From Aldehydirespirator sp965219165 (lineage in GTDB: Bacteria > Actinomycetota > Acidimicrobiia > Acidimicrobiales > Aldehydirespiratoraceae), in assembly GCA_965219165.1 (NCBI GenBank), contig CBDCMW010000002.1, positions 3,348,001-3,412,000 of the forward strand: a stretch of 64,000 nt of DNA, given 5' to 3'. This document shows positions 16,192-26,132 of this stretch, one piece after another. Within the stretch, counting starts at the first letter, position 1. Every line of letters starts with the position of its first letter. A program made the position numbers and the translations under genes. The notes under the pieces were generated by a model. The model saw only the letters and a program-made list of their open reading frames with translations. It was not told where the DNA came from and did not search any database.

Positions 16192-17130
16192 ATGTCCATC
16201 AAGCCAGACTACTTGGAGCTGGCAGACGAGCAACACTGGACCGCGGCGTCTAGAGCCATCGAGATGGTCCGCCGCCGGACCTCCCGACAGGCTCGCCTCT
16301 TCCGAGTAGTTTCGGGTCGCATCGACCCAGACGCCTCATCGACTCGCGACGCGGCGCACGCCGCTTCGGCTCGGCGGGCGCGGTTGGCGATACGGGCTGG
16401 GGAGCACACCGGGCCCACCGCCCATCTGGCTCCGGGCTGCGTGCAGGCCAACTTGGTGGTGCTGCCCCGGGCGACGGCCTCCGACTTCGTGGAGTTCGCG
16501 GCCCGCAACCCCAAGCCGTGCCCCGTTGTGGAGGTGGTGGAGCAGGGCACGGAGGCCGTGCGCACTGCGCCGGGCAGCGACCTGCGCACCGATGTTCCCC
16601 GGTACCGCCTGTTCGTCGACGGCGTTCACACCGACTCGGCCACCGACGCCACCGGCTGGTGGAGGGACGACCTGGTGTCGGTGCTGCTCGGGTGCAGTTT
16701 CAGCTTCGATGCTGCCCTGCTGCGGGCCGGGCTGCCGGTGCGCCACATCGAGCAGGGCTGCAACGTGCCGATGTACATCGCCGATCGCCAGTGCGACCCT
16801 GCTGGGAACTTCGCCGGTCTGCTGGTGGTGTCGATGCGGCCCATGCCGGCCGACATGGTCGAACAGGCCCGGCGGATCACCGAGGCCTATCCGAAGGCCC
16901 ACGGCGGCCCGGTCCATGTGGGCGACCCTGCCGTGCTCGGCATCGCGAACCTGCACTCCCCCGACTTCGGCGACCCTGTAGACATCCGAGACGGCGAGAT
17001 CCCGATGTTCTGGGCCTGCGGAGTCACCCCGCAGCTAGCCGTAGCCAACGCCCGTCCCGAGATCGCCATCACCCACGAGCCCGGCCACATGTTCATCACC
17101 GACCTGCCCGCCGACCCCGAGTCCTTGTAG
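16192..17130 (+). CDS. DUF1445 family protein (putative hydro-lyase / D-glutamate cyclase-like)
   Basis: The body from about residue 55 matches the DUF1445 family: ARLAIRAGEHTGPTAHLAPG, QANLVVLPRATASDFVEFAARNPKPCP, SFSFDAALLRAGLPVRHIEQ, GCNVPMYI, then MRPMPADMVEQARRIT and a C-terminal ITHEPGHMFITDLP. Members are annotated as putative hydro-lyases or D-glutamate cyclases. About 50 N-terminal residues from ATG 16192 have no counterpart in the usual 260-residue protein, so the true start may be farther in (ATG 16264 is possible). The core is intact. Confidence 0.75.
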   Translation: MSIKPDYLELADEQHWTAASRAIEMVRRRTSRQARLFRVVSGRIDPDASSTRDAAHAASARRARLAIRAGEHTGPTAHLAPGCVQANLVVLPRATASDFVEFAARNPKPCPVVEVVEQGTEAVRTAPGSDLRTDVPRYRLFVDGVHTDSATDATGWWRDDLVSVLLGCSFSFDAALLRAGLPVRHIEQGCNVPMYIADRQCDPAGNFAGLLVVSMRPMPADMVEQARRITEAYPKAHGGPVHVGDPAVLGIANLHSPDFGDPVDIRDGEIPMFWACGVTPQLAVANARPEIAITHEPGHMFITDLPADPESL

Positions 17131-17184
17131 CAGCGGCCCATGTGACCCGTTTCTGCAAGACTTCCGTCTTGTGAGGAGGCAGCC

Positions 17185-17616
17185 ATGCAAGAGATGACCA
17201 CCCAGGAGGCGCTGGAGTTCCTCGGGACCGGCACCCGGACGGCCAAGGTGGCCTGGGTCGCCTCCGACGGGCGGCCTCATGTGGCCCCGATCTGGTTCAT
17301 CGTCGAGGACGGCGACATGCTGTTCAACACCAGCGCCGAGGCGGGCAAGTCACGCGCCATGCAGCGGGACCCCCGCATCTCGGTGGTGGTCGACGTCGAG
17401 GAGCCGCCCTACGCGTTCGTGAAGGTCGACGGCACCGTCGAGATCACCGAGGATCCCGACGAGCTGCTACGGGTCGCCACCCTCATCGGCGGCCGCTACA
17501 TGGGCGCGGAGGAGGCCGAGGCCTACGGCGCCCGCAACGGTGTGCCTGGAGAGTGCCTGGTACGACTTCGGCCCTCCAGCATCGCCGGCTTCGACGGCAT
17601 CTCGGACTGGGACTAG
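17185..17616 (+). CDS. PPOX-class F420-dependent oxidoreductase (FDOR split beta-barrel)
   Basis: A 143-residue flavin/deazaflavin split-barrel protein. It starts with a short helix, then TAKVAWVASDGRPHVAPIWF and the strand-loop GDMLFNTSAEAGKSRAMQRDPRISVVVD, the F420-phosphate-binding type of segment in FDOR-B proteins. Such enzymes reduce varied substrates with F420H2. The start has a GAGGAGG ribosome site 7 bases upstream. It follows the DUF1445 gene after 54 bases. Confidence 0.8.
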   Translation: MQEMTTQEALEFLGTGTRTAKVAWVASDGRPHVAPIWFIVEDGDMLFNTSAEAGKSRAMQRDPRISVVVDVEEPPYAFVKVDGTVEITEDPDELLRVATLIGGRYMGAEEAEAYGARNGVPGECLVRLRPSSIAGFDGISDWD

Positions 17617-17671
17617 AGCCGAACAGCCGGAACCCGCGGGACCGACCGCGTCATGCTTAGCCGCGGCCAGC

Positions 17672-18673
17672 TCAGACGTAGTTGGTGGTCTTCTCGATCA
17701 TCGACCGCAGCCAGTCGCCCGAGGTGATGGGGTCGTAGCGGGGCGGATCGTCGGGTGAGGTGCAGGTCGGTATGCACTCGATGACGGCGTCGTAGGTGGG
17801 CTGGTAGAAAAAGGCGACCGAGATGCGCTCGCCCCACGCACCCTCCGTCACCACCACCCGGTGCATGGTTGACACCCAGCGGTCGTTGGTCCACACGGCC
17901 ATGAGATCGCCGATGTTCACCACGAATGACCCCTCCACCACCGGCACGTCCTCCCACTCCCGGTCGGGTGACATGATCTGCATTCCCGGACCGCCGTCGT
18001 GGTAGAGGATCGTGAGACTGCCCCAGTCCGAGTGCGGTCCCCGCCGGAACTGCCCGGGCAGAGGCGCCTCGCTCAGAGCCGGATAGCGCAGAGCGGAGAG
18101 CCCGGTGATGTGGTCGGCGATCTTGTCGTCGAACCAGCGCTCGTTCAGGCCCAGCGCCAGCGCCATAAGGCCCATCAATCTCGCGGCCAGATCCTCCATG
18201 ACCGCGTAGTAGGCCTCGAAGGCTTCCTTCAGGCCGGGGACCAGTTCGGGGGCGGGCCAGACGTTGGGGGAGAAGAACTCTTCCCGCCCTTGGCGAAGCC
18301 CGGCCCTGTGGGCCGCGTCGCGGTCATCGAAGCGGTTGACCGAGAAGAGCTCGCACAGGTCCGGAGGAGTCTCCTTGCCGCGTGACCGCGCCAAGGTCGA
18401 ACTCCGCAGAGGCAGGTAACCGCACCGCGAGTTCGACGCGCGGGCGATAGCCATCTTGTCTTCCAGCGGACGACCGAAGAACCGGCGCGCCGCGGCGTCG
18501 ATGTCCCGGATCGCGTCCTCTCCGACGCCGTGGCCGGTGATCACCAGGAAGCCCACGTCCTCGCAGGCCCGCCGGATGGCGTCCACGGCGGCGTCGCGGC
18601 GCGGCCCGGGCTCGAACGCGCCCCACAGGTCGACCAGCGGCACCCGCGATACCACTCCCGCCGAGAGTGCCAC
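17672..18673 (-). CDS. 2-oxoglutarate/Fe(II) oxygenase, isopenicillin-N-synthase family
   Basis: A 333-residue protein with both parts of the IPNS-like family. The N-terminal part has VGFLVITGHGVGEDAIRDID and an RRFFGRPLEDK helix. The C-terminal jelly roll has the iron ligands HSD (in RRGPHSDWGSLTIL) and the distal His in STMHRVVV, and ERISVAFFYQP supplies the Arg-x-Ser that binds the 2-oxoglutarate carboxylate. Relatives oxidise many small molecules; the substrate is not predictable here. It is convergent with the FDOR gene and divergent from the helicase-nuclease operon. Confidence 0.85.
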   Translation of the reverse strand: MALSAGVVSRVPLVDLWGAFEPGPRRDAAVDAIRRACEDVGFLVITGHGVGEDAIRDIDAAARRFFGRPLEDKMAIARASNSRCGYLPLRSSTLARSRGKETPPDLCELFSVNRFDDRDAAHRAGLRQGREEFFSPNVWPAPELVPGLKEAFEAYYAVMEDLAARLMGLMALALGLNERWFDDKIADHITGLSALRYPALSEAPLPGQFRRGPHSDWGSLTILYHDGGPGMQIMSPDREWEDVPVVEGSFVVNIGDLMAVWTNDRWVSTMHRVVVTEGAWGERISVAFFYQPTYDAVIECIPTCTSPDDPPRYDPITSGDWLRSMIEKTTNYV

Positions 18674-18809
18674 TCGCAGCCCTCCCCCTCAGCCGTCGCC
18701 TTCAGTGATGCAATTGTAGTCAGGATTGACCCTGCGGCCAGCAGCGCTCGCAGCCGCGTTGCCTCCGCTTGGCCATTCGAGTGTCATAGGCCCGTCCTAG
18801 GGTTCAGGC

Positions 18810-21800
18810 GTGTCAATCGAGGTGGTGACGACGGCCTACGGGCCGCCCGCGCACGAGGCCCTGGCCGAGGTCGTGGAGAGGGCGAAGGGAGGCGATCCGC
18901 TGGCGCCGGTGACCGTCGTTGTGTCGGCCAACACGGTGGGACTCGCAGCCCGACGATGCCTGGGCCGACGTGGCATCAGCGGCCGCAGCGGGATCGCCGC
19001 GGTGAGCTTCCTCACGCCCTACGCACTAGCCGAGCTGATCGGTTCGGCGCGGACCGCCGACTCCTGGCGGCGGCCGGTGTCGAAGCCCGTGATCGCGGGG
19101 GCGGTTCGCGCCGCGCTGCGCGAGGATCCGGGCCACTTCGCCGGAGTCGCCACCCACCCGGCCACGGAGCGGGCCCTCGTGCGGGCCTACCGCGAGCTGT
19201 CGGAGCTGGGCCCGACCGCCCTCGACCGGTTGGCCGCAACCTCGTTTCGGGCCGCGGACGTGGTGCGGGTCCACCGGTTCGTTCGCGCCGCGCTCGACGA
19301 GCGGTTCAGCGACGAGCAGAGCCTGGTCGCGGCCGCCGTGGAGGCGCTCGGCGGGGCGAGTTCCCGGCCGACGAACTGGGCCGATTGGTGGTGTTCCTCC
19401 CCCAGAGCCTGACAACCACCCAGTGCCGCCTGCTCGTTGCGGTGGCCGAACACGCCGGAGCCACGGTGGTGGCCGGAGTCACCGGTGTGGCGGCAGCCGA
19501 CGCCGCGGTGCGGGATGCAGTGGAGCGGCTCGGGCAGTCGCTCGGCGCGGCCGGCACCGAGAGGCTCGACCCTGGGGGCACGCGGGCACTCACCGTGTCG
19601 GACGCGGACGAGGAGGTCAGGCATGCCGTGCGGGCCGTGGTGGAGGCGGCCCGGCGCGGTGTGGCCCTCGGCCGGTGCGCCATCGTCTACGGCACCGCCG
19701 ACCCCTACGCCCGCCTGGTGGGCGACGCGCTGGACGCGGCCGGAATCCACTGGGTCGGCGCCACCGTCGAGACGGCCGAGACCTCCCTGCTCGGGCGCTC
19801 GCTGCTGGCCGTGCTGTCGCTGCCCGACAACGACTATCCGCGACGCGACCTCATGGCCTGGCTGGCCTCGGCTCCCGTGCTGCACGAGAGCGAATCGGGG
19901 CGACGGCCGGCTCCTTCGGCCGCTTGGGAGCGGGCAGCCCGCCAAGCGGGCGTCACCGGCGGTCTCGCGCAGTGGCGGGACCGCTTGGCTCGCCACGCCC
20001 GGAGCCTTGACGATTCAGCTGCCGATGCGGCCCGCGACGACAGCCAGGAGGCCAGATCGAGGCGCTGCCTCCGCGAGGCCGCCGACGCCCGGGCGCTGGC
20101 CCGGTTCGTAGAAGCGCTCGCCGAGAACCTCGAGGCCGGGCGGAACGCCGCCACCTGGTCGAGCCTGGCCGCGTGGTGCCGCAAGCTGGTGCGGACCTAC
20201 TTCGGTGACGCCCGCTGGCGGGAGGGCGCCCGTGACGGCCGAGGCCGATGGCCCGACCACGAGCGCCGCTTCGCCGCACAGGTCGATGAGGCTGTGGACC
20301 GGCTCGGCCACCTCGACGAGATCGACACCGAACCGTCTCTTGCCTCCTTCCGCCGCGCCCTGCAAATGGAGTTGGAGGGCACGCCCGGCCGGCGCGGCAC
20401 GTTCGGCCACGGGGTGCTGACCGGCCCTCCGGGGGCGGCTCTGGGAGCGGAGCTCGACCTGGTGGTGGTGTGCGGGCTGGCCGAGGGCACCTTCCCGGCC
20501 CGGCGCCGGGAGGACCCGCTGCTGCCCGACCGCGAGCGCCTCGTGGTTGGACGGGACCTTCCCCTGCGCGGCGACCGCACCGACGACGACCACCGCTGTT
20601 TGCTGGCCGTGCTCGCTGCGGCGCCGGAGACGCTGCTGCTCTACCCCCGGGGCGACCTCCGCCGGGCCGCGGAGCGGGCGCCGAGCCGCTGGCTGCTCGA
20701 CGCCGTGGAGGCCCGCAACCACGTCAGGCCCGCCGGCGAGGAGCTGGCCCGCAGCGGCCTGGACTGGCTGAGCGAGGTGCCCTCGTTCGTGGCCGGCATC
20801 CGCCAGACGGCGTTCCCGGCCCACGTCCAGGAGTACGACATGCGGGCCCTGCTCGGCTGGCACGACCAGCGGCGGCCGGTCGGCGAGCATTGGCTGCTGG
20901 ACGAGCGGGCCGAGCTGCGGCGCGGCGTGGAGCTGACGCTGGCCCGGCGCTCCCGCCGGTTCACCCGCTTCGACGGGAACCTGTCCAGCGACGGCGACCT
21001 GCGGGGGATCCGGCTCCCCCATCCGTGCGACGAGGGCCAGATCACGTCAGCGAGCCGGCTGGAGGCCTGGGCGGGCTGTCCCCACGCCTACTTCGTCCGG
21101 TATGTGCTGCGCGTGGACGCGGTGGAGGACCCCGACGAGAGCTACCGCATCACGGCACTCGACCGGGGCAACCTCGTGCACCGCATCCTCGACCGGTGGA
21201 TGAGCGAGGCCATCGCGAACGACGACGTGCCCCGCCCGGGTCGGGACTGGTCGCCGCACGCTCGGCGCCGGCTGAGGGAGATCGCCGAAGAGGAGTGCGA
21301 CCGCACAGAGGAGCGAGGTCTCGTCGGCCGGCGCCTCTACTGGCAACGCGACCGCAGCCAGATCCTCGAGGAGCTCGAGCGGTCGCTGGTGCTGGACCGC
21401 GAGATGCGGTCCAAGCACCGGTCCAAGCCGATCGCGTCCGAGCTGGGGTTCGCCATGGTCGGTTCGCCCGAGCTGGGAGACCGCAAACGCGACGCGCCGG
21501 CGGTGGTGCTACTAGAGCAGCCCACTCCACCCACTGGCGGCGACGATCCCATGGGCAGCAATGGGCGCAGGCCGCAGCAACTGGCCGTGCGGGGCTCCAT
21601 CGACCGGGTCGACGAGACTGACTCGGGCGGCTTGGTGGTGATCGACTACAAGAGCGGCTCATCGCGCTCATACAAGGACCTGAGCGCCGACGACCCGACC
21701 CCCGCAGGCGGCCATCTCCAGCTAGTGCTCTACGCGCTGGCCGCCCGCCAGATTCTCGACCGCCCCGACGCCGAGGCGCGCGGCGACTACTGGTTCGTGT

Positions 21801-22108
21801 CGCGCCGAGGAGGCTTCGTGAGCCTCGGGTACCCGGTGGACGTCACCACCGAGAAGCGAGTGCTGGCAACAGTGGCAGCGATCGTCGACGGCATCGGCGC
21901 TGGCCTGTTTCCACTGCATCCGGAGAAGCCGGGCTGGCGTCGGTGGGTCCCGTGCCTGTTCTGCGAGCCCGACGGGCTGGGCACGCGCGACGTGTGGCGC
22001 GACTGGGAGCGCAAGCGGACCCACCCCGACCTGGTTGGCTACACCGACCTCATCGCTCCCGCTGCCCAGGACGACCAGTCGGACACGCACCCAGGAGCGC
22101 CGAAATGA
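18810..22108 (+). pseudogene. AddB/RexB-like helicase-nuclease subunit, interrupted by a frameshift
   Basis: The first subunit of an AddAB-type double-strand-break resection enzyme. From GTG 18810 the frame reads MSIEVVTTAYGPPAHEALAE to about 19352. Homologous sequence then continues in another frame (GEFPADELGRLVVFLPQSLT onward) to 22108. Adding one G to the run at 19353-19356 restores a protein of about 1099 residues. The C-terminal PD-(D/E)XK nuclease is clear: ITSASRLEAWAGCPHAYFVR, GNLVHRIL, VVIDYKSG, and QLVLYALA, with a C-x2-C near the end (VPCLFCEP). It overlaps the next gene by ATGA. It may be an assembly error instead of a true mutation. Confidence 0.75.
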
Positions 22109-25100
22109 CCGGCACATCCGGCGCTGCGGGGCTGCACGACCGGCAGGCCCGAGCGAAGATCCTCGACGCGCTCGACCGGACGCTGTTCGTCGACGCCGGC
22201 GCGGGCTCGGGCAAGACCACGGCGCTAGTGGGCCGAGTGCTGGCCCTCATCGGCGCCGGTGTGGCCATGGAGAACATCGCCGCCATCACCTTCACCGAGA
22301 AGGCCGCCGCGGAGCTCCGCGACCGGGTCCGGCGTGAGCTGGAACAGGCCGAAGCCGGCACCGGCGCGGCCTGTGCCGGGGCCTCCGCCCCGAGCGCGGG
22401 CCCCGATCCCGCCACGGCGACCGCGGCCCTGCAGCAACTCGACGGCGCCGCAGTGGGAACTCTGCACTCCTTCGCACAGCGGATCCTGGCCCAGCACCCG
22501 ACCGAGGCCGGTCTGCCGCCGAGCGTCGAGGTGATCGACGACATCGGCTCGCAGATCGAGTTCGACGACCGTTGGCGCAGCTTCGCGGAGAATCTGCTCG
22601 ACGATCCCACCGCCGGCGTGTCGCTGCTGGTGCTGGAGCTGAGCGGTGCGGGCTTGGAGAAGCTGCGAGGCCTGGCCGTGAGGCTGAACGAGAACTGGGA
22701 CTTGGCCGAGGAGCACATCGACCGGTCTGTCGGCCCGCCCGACCTGGAAGCGGCCGACGCGACCGGCCCCCGAGTCGCCCTCGCGGCCGCCCTTGCGCAT
22801 CGGGGCGACTGCACGGAAGCCGACGACGGCCTCAAAGCGAAGCTGGACGAACTGGAGCGTCGCAGCGACGGACTCGACGGCGGCGACGCCCTGACCCAGT
22901 TGGCCGCGGTGGCCGCGCTGCGCGACGCAGCCAAGGAGCCGATCCCCAGAGGAACGTCCTACACCCGGTACTGGCAGAACGGCAGCAGGGTCGTCAAAGA
23001 CGCGGCCACAGATCTGGTCGCGTCCTGCCAGGACGTGCTTGAGCCTGTGACGCAAGCGGCTCTGGAGCACATCGTGGCCCTGCTGGCGACAGAGACGCTG
23101 GCCGCCGCCGAGCAGCGTCGGGCTGCCGGACGGCTGGAGTTCCAGGATCTGCTGGTCCGGGCCCGCCGCCTGCTGCGCGATCCCGATCGGGGTCCCGACG
23201 TGCGGCGCGCCCTGCGCGACCGCTACCGCCGGCTGCTGCTGGACGAGTCGCAGGACACCGACCCGATCCAGATCGAGCTGGCAGTGCTGATCGCCTGCGA
23301 CGACGACCATGTCGGCGACACGCCGTGGCACGACTTGGCCCACGAGGGCGGACGCCTGTTCCTGGTGGGCGACCCCAAGCAGTCGATCTACCGGTTCAGG
23401 CGGGCCGACATCGCCACGTTCCTGCGGGCCGGTCGCTACGTGGAGGAGCAGCCCGGGGGCGAGCGTTTGGAGCTCTTCACCAACTTCCGCTCGACCGCGC
23501 CGGTGATCGAGTGGGTGAACACGGTCTTCGAACGGGTCATCACCGCGGAGGGCGACAGCCAGCCCGCCTATGTGCCGCTGGCCGGGGTCCGTCCCGCCGC
23601 CGCCCGCGGCCCCGGGGTGGCCGTGCTCGGCGCGGAGCCGGTGGCCGGCACCGAGGACGGCAACAAGGTCAATGCCGAGGAACTGCGCCGGCTGGAGGCG
23701 GCCGCCGTGGCCGGAGCCGTCGCCTCCGCCCTCGACGAAGGATGGGACGTACGCGACGACCGCCACCGCGGCGAGGAGCGCTGGCGCCCGGCCGAGCCTG
23801 GCGACATCGCCATCCTCCTTCCGGCCCGCACAAGTCTGGAGGCACTGGAGGACGCGCTTGAGGCCGCGGGCGTCGCCTACCGGGCCGAGACGTCGACACT
23901 CGTATACGCCACTCGAGAAGTCCGCGACCTGATGCTGGCCGCACAGGCCGTCGCCGACCCCACCGACGAACTGGCGGTGGTGGCCGCGCTGCGCTCGCCC
24001 CTGTACGGCTGCGGCGACGACGACCTGGCCCACTGGAAGCTGGGGTGCCGCGGCCGGTTCTCACTGTTGGCCCGCCAGCCGCACGACGCCCCCGACGGCC
24101 ACCCGGTGGGCGACGGCATCGCCCACTTGAGGGACCTGCACGACGCCCGCTGGTGGCTGACACCGGCCCAGCTCCTGGAGCGGGTCATCCGCGAGAGAGC
24201 CGCGCTGGAGAGCGCCGTTGCCACCGGCCGGCCCCGAGACGTGTGGCGCCGTCTGCGATTCGTTGTGGACCAGGCCCGGGCCTGGTCCGACGCCGGAGGC
24301 GTCGGACTGCGCTCGTACCTGCAATGGGCCCGTCTCCAGGGTGCCGACAACGCCAGAGTCACCGAGACGGTGCTGCCCGAGACCGACGACGACAGCGTGC
24401 GCATCCTCACCATCCACGGCGCCAAGGGTCTGCAGTTCCCCATGACCGTGGTGTCGGGCATGTCGAGCCCCATGCAGCGTCCCCCCTACGGGCCGACAAT
24501 CGCCTTCCCGCCGGGACAGCCCGCCGTCTCGCGGCTGAGTGCCCGGGTGGCCTCCGAGGGCTACGAGCACTGGCAGCCGATAGACGAGATGATGGACGAG
24601 CACGAACGGCTGCGCCTGTTGTACGTCGCCTGCACGCGTGCCCGCGACCACCTTGTGGTGAGCCTGCACCGCACGGCCGATGGTCGCCTGTCCAAGGGGA
24701 CGCTGGCCGCAGCACTGGCGGAGGCCGACGCCGCCGACGTCGCCGAAGCGCTCGAACCCGGCCCGAGACCACCGCGCCAGGCCGGCTCCCCCGCGCCGGT
24801 CACGGCGCTGCCCCCGCGCGGGCAATGGCTCGCCGAGCGCGACGGGGCGCTCGCCGCGGCCCGACGCCGCCTCGTGACGTCAGCGACCGCTCTTGCGAGC
24901 GCAGCCATCGAAGGGGCCCTTCCCGAAACCGACCCAGACCTGAACACCACTCCCGACGATCGGTCTGCAGACGATGGCCGCGACCCGCGCCGCCCCGAGC
25001 CCACCGCCGACCCCGGGCTCCTCAAAGACGAGCGCGACGCGGAGCTTCCCCCGTGGAACAAGGGGCGCTACGGCACGGCCGTGGGACGTGCCGTCCACGG

Positions 25101-25590
25101 CGTGCTGCAGACCGTGGATCTGGGCACCGGTGCCGGCCTCGAACCGGCAGCCCGAGCCCAGGCCATGGCCGAGGGCGTCCCGGACCGGACGGCCGCGGTG
25201 GCCCAACTGGCCCGCGCCGCGCTCAGCACCAACGTGGCCCGCGAGGCGGCGGCAACCTGGCACGGGCGGGAGCTATTCGTGGCCGCGCCGTTCGGAGAGC
25301 ATTTGATCGAGGGATACGTCGACCTCGTCTACCGGGGCCCCGGCGGGCTGGTGGTGGTCGACTGGAAGACCGACTCGGTCGCTGGCGACGACGGCATCGA
25401 CGCCAAGCTGGCCCGCTACCGCCTTCAGGGCGCGGCCTACACGGTTGCGCTGGAGGCCGTCACCGGTGAACAGGTGGCCCGCATGGTGTTCGTGTTCCTC
25501 AACCGGGCCGGAGCCATCGAGAGGGACCTTCCCGACCTGCGAGCCGCCGTGGAGGAGGCCAAGGCCGCTGTGGCCAGGATCAGCGGCTGA
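22105..25590 (+). CDS. AddA/UvrD-like helicase-nuclease subunit
   Basis: A 1161-residue superfamily I helicase with C-terminal nuclease, partner of the preceding AddB-like subunit in end resection for recombination. Motifs: Q-motif region, Walker A FVDAGAGSGKTTAL (~33-46), ITFTEKAAAELRDRV, LLLDESQDTDPIQ (Walker B, ~378), FLVGDPKQSIYRFRRAD, then RILTIHGAKGLQFPM, LLYVACTRARDHLVV and the nuclease core VVVDWKTDSV (~1092) with the QAAYTVALE-like strand after it. The start ATG 22105 lies inside the AddB stop (ATGA), indicating translational coupling. Confidence 0.9.
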   Translation: MTGTSGAAGLHDRQARAKILDALDRTLFVDAGAGSGKTTALVGRVLALIGAGVAMENIAAITFTEKAAAELRDRVRRELEQAEAGTGAACAGASAPSAGPDPATATAALQQLDGAAVGTLHSFAQRILAQHPTEAGLPPSVEVIDDIGSQIEFDDRWRSFAENLLDDPTAGVSLLVLELSGAGLEKLRGLAVRLNENWDLAEEHIDRSVGPPDLEAADATGPRVALAAALAHRGDCTEADDGLKAKLDELERRSDGLDGGDALTQLAAVAALRDAAKEPIPRGTSYTRYWQNGSRVVKDAATDLVASCQDVLEPVTQAALEHIVALLATETLAAAEQRRAAGRLEFQDLLVRARRLLRDPDRGPDVRRALRDRYRRLLLDESQDTDPIQIELAVLIACDDDHVGDTPWHDLAHEGGRLFLVGDPKQSIYRFRRADIATFLRAGRYVEEQPGGERLELFTNFRSTAPVIEWVNTVFERVITAEGDSQPAYVPLAGVRPAAARGPGVAVLGAEPVAGTEDGNKVNAEELRRLEAAAVAGAVASALDEGWDVRDDRHRGEERWRPAEPGDIAILLPARTSLEALEDALEAAGVAYRAETSTLVYATREVRDLMLAAQAVADPTDELAVVAALRSPLYGCGDDDLAHWKLGCRGRFSLLARQPHDAPDGHPVGDGIAHLRDLHDARWWLTPAQLLERVIRERAALESAVATGRPRDVWRRLRFVVDQARAWSDAGGVGLRSYLQWARLQGADNARVTETVLPETDDDSVRILTIHGAKGLQFPMTVVSGMSSPMQRPPYGPTIAFPPGQPAVSRLSARVASEGYEHWQPIDEMMDEHERLRLLYVACTRARDHLVVSLHRTADGRLSKGTLAAALAEADAADVAEALEPGPRPPRQAGSPAPVTALPPRGQWLAERDGALAAARRRLVTSATALASAAIEGALPETDPDLNTTPDDRSADDGRDPRRPEPTADPGLLKDERDAELPPWNKGRYGTAVGRAVHGVLQTVDLGTGAGLEPAARAQAMAEGVPDRTAAVAQLARAALSTNVAREAAATWHGRELFVAAPFGEHLIEGYVDLVYRGPGGLVVVDWKTDSVAGDDGIDAKLARYRLQGAAYTVALEAVTGEQVARMVFVFLNRAGAIERDLPDLRAAVEEAKAAVARISG

Positions 25591-26116
25591 GCCGCTCGCT
25601 GAGTTCGGCCACTAGGCGTTGCACCGCGGCAGCGACACCCTCGCGCTCAGCCTCATCGAGGTCGCCGATCTCAGAGTCGAAGGCGTCGAGCACCAGGCCC
25701 AGCGTCTCGCGAGCCAGCGTCAGACCCTCGGGCGTGAGTTCCAGGAGGCTGCGGCGGCCGTCGTCGGGGTCGGCCACCCGGCGCACCAGGCCTCTGTCGA
25801 CCAGGCGCTGCATGGTCTTGGTGGCCCCGCCCGAGGTCTGCACGATCCGCTCGGCCAACTCGCCCGCAGCGATGCGGTGCGGCGGTCCGGCCAGCCACAG
25901 CGCGGTGAGCGCGGTGTAGCTGGAGGTGTCGAGCTGGCGGGCTGCCACCGTCTCCGACAGCCAGGCCTCGATCTGGCGTCCGGCCCGCAGGGTCAGCACC
26001 AACACGCCGATGGTGTGACGGTGCCGCTCGTCCACATAGGGCGCCAGCGAACCGAGCAGTTCGTCGCCGGTCGGGGTGTGCCTGGCCTCCCCCGATGCTC
26101 GCTTGCCCTCCCCCAT
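25580..26116 (-). CDS. MarR-family transcriptional regulator
   Basis: A 178-residue winged-helix protein. The recognition region is HRIAAGELAERIVQTSGGATKTMQRLVDRGLVRRV, followed by the wing DPDDGRRSLLELTPEG typical of MarR proteins, and flanked by dimerisation helices. It converges on the AddA-like gene with an 11-base overlap at the 3' ends. Downstream targets are unknown; the adjacent PLP enzyme genes on the same strand lie upstream of it and could be part of the same unit (16 bases between). Confidence 0.85.
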   Translation of the reverse strand: MGEGKRASGEARHTPTGDELLGSLAPYVDERHRHTIGVLVLTLRAGRQIEAWLSETVAARQLDTSSYTALTALWLAGPPHRIAAGELAERIVQTSGGATKTMQRLVDRGLVRRVADPDDGRRSLLELTPEGLTLARETLGLVLDAFDSEIGDLDEAEREGVAAAVQRLVAELSERLSR

Positions 26117-26132
26117 CGTTTCTACCGACCGG

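Noticed and set aside
18530..18809. Upstream part of the long frame preceding the AddB-like gene
   Set aside because: It runs antisense to the oxygenase gene and encodes no helicase-like sequence; the protein starts in the other frame at GTG 18810.
22225..24033. 602-codon antisense frame inside the AddA-like gene
   Set aside because: It lies wholly over helicase motifs on the other strand and has no recognisable domain.
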